From Streptomyces orinoci (GTDB taxonomy: Bacteria; Actinomycetota; Actinomycetes; Streptomycetales; Streptomycetaceae), in the NCBI RefSeq assembly GCF_003121295.1, contig NZ_PHNC01000029.1, positions 1,178,001 through 1,242,000 on the forward strand: a DNA stretch of 64,000 nt. The letters run 5' to 3'. Position numbers and translations under genes: made by a program. Shown one piece after another: positions 60,446 through 64,000 of this stretch. The notes beneath the pieces are model-generated. The model saw only the letters and a program-made list of their open reading frames with translations, had not been told where the DNA came from and made no database searches. Position 1 is the stretch's first letter. Every line of letters starts with the position of its first letter.

Positions 60446-63043
60446 CTACGGGGCCTCGACAACCGGCAGCAACTTCGGCAACCGCCCATCCGAGGCGAGC
60501 GCCGCCTCAAGACGCTCAGCCGGCACCGGACCGTACCCCGTGGTCCGGGGACGCGCCGGACGGCCCGCCGCCTCCGCGATGGCCTCCAGGTCCCGGATGG
60601 ACCGATAGGAGCCATAGGAGGAGCCCGCCATCCGCGAGATGGTCTCCTCCATCAGGGTCCCGCCCAGATCGTTGGCCCCGGAGCGCAGCATCTCCGCCGC
60701 CCCCTCCGCACCCAACTTCACCCAGCTTGTCTGGATATTGGTGATATGCGGATGCAGCAACAGCCGGGCCATCGCCGTCACCGCCCGGTTGTCCCGCATG
60801 GTCGGCCCGGGCCGGGCGATCCCCGCCAGATAGACCGGGGCATTGGTGTGCACAAACGGCAAGGTGACGAACTCCGTGAAACCGCCCGTCTCCCGCTGGA
60901 TCTCCGCCAGCGTCCGCAAATGCCCCAGCCAGTGCCGGGGCTGGTCCACATGCCCGTACATCATCGTGGACGAGGACCGGATCCCCAGCCGGTGCGCGGT
61001 CTTGATGACCTCCACCCAAGTGGCGGCCGGCAGCTTCCCCTTGGTCAGCACCCACCGCACCTCGTCGTCCAGGATCTCCGCCGCCGTGCCCGGAATGGAG
61101 TCAAGCCCCGCCTCCTTGGCGGCGGCCAGCCACTCCTCCAGGGAAAGCCCGGTCCTGGTGGCCCCATTGACCACCTCCATCGGCGAGAAGGCGTGCACAT
61201 GCATCCCCGGCACCCGCTCCTTCACCGCCCGCGCGATATCGAAGTAGGCCGTACCCGGCAGATCCGGATGAATGCCACCCTGCATACACACCTCCACCGC
61301 GCCCACCTCCCAGGCCTGTTGAGCCCGGTCGGCGACCTGCGACAAGGACAGGGTGTACGCATCCGCATCGGTGCGCCGCTGGGCGAACGCACAGAAACGG
61401 CAGCCGGTGTAGCAGACATTGGTGAAGTTGATGTTCCGGGTGACGATATAGGTGACGTCCTCCCCCACCACCGCCCGCCGCAGCTCATCCGCGATCCCGC
61501 ACAGCGCGTCCAGCGCCGGACCGTCCGCGTGCAGCAGCGCCAGCGCCTGCGCGTCCGTCAGCCTGGTGGGGTCATCCGCCGCCTGCGACAGGGCACTTCG
61601 CACATCGCCGTCGATCCGCTCCGGCGCCATCCCCGGCGCCGCCGCCTCCCGCAGGGCCTCCCAGTCCCCGTAGACCTCGTCGAAGTCCGCGCGCCGGTCG
61701 GCCGTGCGGCCCTCGCTGTCAATGGTGCGGTGCAGCTCGGTACGGCCCGAGGCGGTGAACACCTCCTCCGGCTCCTGCCAGGGCAGCCCCCGTACCTCGG
61801 CGTCCTCCCGGGCCAGCCCGGTGGCCGGATCGGCCAGCGCCGTGACATGCGGCAGCAGCCTCGGGTCCAGCCAGGGCTCACCACGCCGGACGAACTCCGG
61901 GTAGACCGCCAGCCGTTCACGCAGTACGAACCCGGCCGCCGCCGAGTGCTCGGCCAGCTTCTCGATCTGCGGCCAGGGCCGCTCGGGGTTGACATGGTCC
62001 GGGGTGACCGGTGAGACCCCGCCCCAGTCGTCGATCCCGGCGCCGATCAGCCGCCCGTACTCCCCGTCCACCAGGTTGGGCGGCGCCTGGATACAGGCCG
62101 AGGGACCCAGGATGTGCCGGGCCACCGCCACCGTGGCCACCAGCTCGTCCAGCTCCGCGTCCGGCATCCCGCGCATCGCGGTATCCGGCTTGGCACGGAA
62201 GTTCTGCATGATGACTTCCTGGATGCCGTGGTACGCCCGGGACACCCGGCGCAGCGCGAACAGCGACTCGGCGCGCTCCTCCGCCGTCTCCCCGATGCCG
62301 ATCAACAGCCCGCTGGTGAACGGCACCGAGCTGCGCCCGGCATCCTCCAGCACCCGCAGCCGGACGGCCGGTTCCTTGTCGGGCGAGCCGTAGTGCGGGC
62401 CGCCCGGCTCGCTCCACAGCCGCTCGGCGGTGGTCTCCAGCATCATCCCCATCGACGGGGCCACCGGCTTCAGCCGCTGGAAGTCCGTCCAGGACATCGC
62501 CCCCGGGTTGAGGTGGGGCAGCAGCCCGGTCTCCTCCAGGATGCGGATGGCCATCGCCCTCACATAGGCGATGGTGTCGTCATAACCGGCCGCCTCCAGC
62601 CACTCCCGTGCCTCGGGCCACCGGTCCTCCGGCCGGTCCCCGAGCGTGATCAGGGCTTCCTTGCAGCCCAGTTCGGCCCCGCGCCGGGCAATGGCCAGCA
62701 CCTCGTCGGGGGACATAAACATCCCGTGCCCGGCCCGGCGCAGCTTGCCGGGCACGGTGGCGAAGGTGCAGTAGTGACACTTGTCGCGGCAGAGCCGGGT
62801 GAGCGGGATAAAGACGCTGCGCGAGTAGGTGATGACCCCGGGCCGCCCGGCCGCCTCCAGCCCCGCGTCCCGCACCCGGGCCGCCGAGGCGCAGAGGTCC
62901 GTCAGATCGTCACCGCGCGCCTGGAGCAGGACGGCCGCCTCGGCGACGTCCAACGCGACGCCGTCCCGGGCCCGTTTGAGGGCCCGGCGCATGGCGTTCG
63001 CAGTGGGTGCGGTCGCTTCGGGTCGTTGCGAGCTCCAAGTCAT
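60446..63043 (-). CDS. fbiC: FbiC: 7,8-didemethyl-8-hydroxy-5-deazariboflavin (FO) synthase
   Basis: 865 residues, the usual size of the fused actinobacterial enzyme. Two radical-SAM domains are visible: [10 protein letters not shown] (N-terminal, CofG-like, about 83-92) and [10 protein letters not shown] (C-terminal, CofH-like, about 540-549). Together they make FO, the chromophore of coenzyme F420, from tyrosine and a flavin precursor. The N-terminal 60 residues are helical. The neighbouring F420-type oxidoreductase fits a shared cofactor. Confidence 0.95.
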   Translation of the reverse strand: MTWSSQRPEATAPTANAMRRALKRARDGVALDVAEAAVLLQARGDDLTDLCASAARVRDAGLEAAGRPGVITYSRSVFIPLTRLCRDKCHYCTFATVPGKLRRAGHGMFMSPDEVLAIARRGAELGCKEALITLGDRPEDRWPEAREWLEAAGYDDTIAYVRAMAIRILEETGLLPHLNPGAMSWTDFQRLKPVAPSMGMMLETTAERLWSEPGGPHYGSPDKEPAVRLRVLEDAGRSSVPFTSGLLIGIGETAEERAESLFALRRVSRAYHGIQEVIMQNFRAKPDTAMRGMPDAELDELVATVAVARHILGPSACIQAPPNLVDGEYGRLIGAGIDDWGGVSPVTPDHVNPERPWPQIEKLAEHSAAAGFVLRERLAVYPEFVRRGEPWLDPRLLPHVTALADPATGLAREDAEVRGLPWQEPEEVFTASGRTELHRTIDSEGRTADRRADFDEVYGDWEALREAAAPGMAPERIDGDVRSALSQAADDPTRLTDAQALALLHADGPALDALCGIADELRRAVVGEDVTYIVTRNINFTNVCYTGCRFCAFAQRRTDADAYTLSLSQVADRAQQAWEVGAVEVCMQGGIHPDLPGTAYFDIARAVKERVPGMHVHAFSPMEVVNGATRTGLSLEEWLAAAKEAGLDSIPGTAAEILDDEVRWVLTKGKLPAATWVEVIKTAHRLGIRSSSTMMYGHVDQPRHWLGHLRTLAEIQRETGGFTEFVTLPFVHTNAPVYLAGIARPGPTMRDNRAVTAMARLLLHPHITNIQTSWVKLGAEGAAEMLRSGANDLGGTLMEETISRMAGSSYGSYRSIRDLEAIAEAAGRPARPRTTGYGPVPAERLEAALASDGRLPKLLPVVEAP

Positions 63044-63137
63044 TCCCCGAGCATACGAGCGAGTAGCTTCCGCTCAGGAGGCGCGCCCCCGTGGCCACCC
63101 TCACAGATTCAGCGGCCCCCTCACCGGGCTCAATGCC

Positions 63138-63995
63138 TCACAGGAATTCCGCGTGGGCGTCCAGCGCCCGCAGCACCTCGTCCTCCGGCCCGGTCGGCAG
63201 CCCGACCACGACCTCCTCGATGCCCAGCTCCGCGAAGTGCGCCAGCTTCCCCGCCGAGGGGTGCACCGCATACGGCACCACCTCCGGCTCACCGGGCCGC
63301 CCCGCCGCCGCCCAGACCTCCCGCAGCCGGGGCAGCTGCTCGGTCAGCCCGCTGCCGCCGATCGGCAGCCAGCCATCCGCGTACTCGGCGATCTGCGCAA
63401 ACAGCCCGGGCCCGGCCGAACCGCCGATCAGGGTGCGCGGGCCGGTGAGCGGCTCAACACCCTTGCGCTCCCTGGGCCGCTGCACCGGCTTGGGGTGTGC
63501 CCAGCTCGCCGCCACCGACCCGAACTCCCCGGTATACGCCGTGGGTTCGTCATTCCAGAGCGCCCGCATCAACGCCATCCGGTCCCGTACCAGGCGCCGT
63601 CTGACGGGCCAGTCCACCCCATGGTCGGCGGCCTCCTCCACATTCCACCCATAGCCGATGCCAAAGGTGAACCGTCCACCGCTCAGCAAGTCCAGCGAGG
63701 CCACCTGCTTGGCGAGCACGATCGGATCGTGCTGGGCCACCAGCGCCACCCCCGTCCCCAGGGTGATCCGGTGGGTGACCGCCGCCGCCTGGGCCAGGGC
63801 CACAAAGGGGTCCAGCGCCCGCCCGTACTCCCGGGGCAGCGGCTCGCCCATCGGCGCCGGGGTGTCCCGGCTGACCGGAATATGCGTGTGCTGCGGCAGA
63901 TAGAGCCCGGCATAGCCGCGCTGTTCGAGTTCGCGCGCCAGCCGTACCGGGGAGATGGTCTCGTCGGTGAGGAAGGTCGTGGTGGCGATGCGCAT
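63138..63995 (-). CDS. Luciferase-like (LLM class) F420-dependent oxidoreductase
   Basis: 285 residues from the ATG at 63995, near the window end. TIM-barrel signatures: RGYAGLYLPQHTHIPVS, ITLGTGVALVAQHDPIVLAK and LLSGGRFTFGIGYGWNVEE. The GIGxGWxxEE pattern and size match the F420-dependent subfamily. It lies 94 bp downstream of nothing else on this strand except the window edge and just before fbiC; substrate unknown. A longer upstream start is possible but outside view. Confidence 0.9.
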   Translation of the reverse strand: MRIATTTFLTDETISPVRLARELEQRGYAGLYLPQHTHIPVSRDTPAPMGEPLPREYGRALDPFVALAQAAAVTHRITLGTGVALVAQHDPIVLAKQVASLDLLSGGRFTFGIGYGWNVEEAADHGVDWPVRRRLVRDRMALMRALWNDEPTAYTGEFGSVAASWAHPKPVQRPRERKGVEPLTGPRTLIGGSAGPGLFAQIAEYADGWLPIGGSGLTEQLPRLREVWAAAGRPGEPEVVPYAVHPSAGKLAHFAELGIEEVVVGLPTGPEDEVLRALDAHAEFL

Positions 63996-64000
63996 ATGCG

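Overview
The window reads as chromosomal DNA of a Streptomyces or close relative. GC content and third-position GC are very high, GTG/TTG starts and 4-bp stop/start overlaps are frequent, and the gene set is typical of the genus: a conservon with paired P450s, helix-turn-helix/DUF397 regulator pairs, FbiC, a class F-type sortase and a GPP34 protein. No ribosomal RNA, complete tRNA or CRISPR array is present.

Left part, about 1-31 kb: accessory DNA. It opens with the 3' part of a SpdB/DUF2637-like transfer protein followed by a mobC-relaxase pair. Next come a three-gene operon with a P-loop NTPase (3.3-6.6 kb), a serine hydrolase, and a tightly coupled five-gene operon of MurA-like, metallophosphoesterase, two dCTP-deaminase-like proteins and a glycosyltransferase (8.0-12.8 kb), with an anti-sigma-type ATPase upstream. 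A block of regulator, DUF397, secreted protease and membrane protein (about 12.9-17.4 kb) occurs a second time in broken form: a deleted regulator end at 21.4-22.1 kb and the protease/membrane pair at 27.1-29.6 kb. Between the copies lie a membrane hydrolase, two small motif-bearing proteins, an integrase remnant beside the 3' end of a tRNA-Arg(CCU), small secreted proteins, a regulator and a methyltransferase. A Shedu-like nuclease operon (29.6-31.1 kb) closes this part.

Middle, 31.9-38.4 kb: a compact lipid/polyketide locus. A dedicated ACP, ketosynthase, acyl-ACP desaturase and type III PKS face a divergent MFS exporter and an isoprenylcysteine-methyltransferase-like enzyme. The likely product is an unsaturated alkyl pyrone or resorcinol, possibly O-methylated.

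Right part, 38.4-64 kb: mostly core Streptomyces genes. In order: a YbaK editing protein, a conservon (cvnA-D plus a CYP157-like and a CYP154-like P450), an Mrr nuclease-TerD fusion, RecQ, a sortase with a secreted surface protein, a large membrane protein, a D-Ala-D-Ala carboxypeptidase with a long low-complexity N terminus, GPP34, a second regulator/DUF397 pair, ADP-ribosylglycohydrolase, a proline-rich membrane protein, FbiC and an F420-type oxidoreductase.

The strongest candidates for an undescribed system are the two loci (4.1-6.6 kb and 19.7-20.9 kb) in which neighbouring genes carry matching short Asn/Gly-rich motifs at opposite termini, a layout like that of bacterial amyloid-signalling partners. 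The MurA/Dcd/phosphatase/glycosyltransferase operon and the type III PKS locus come next.
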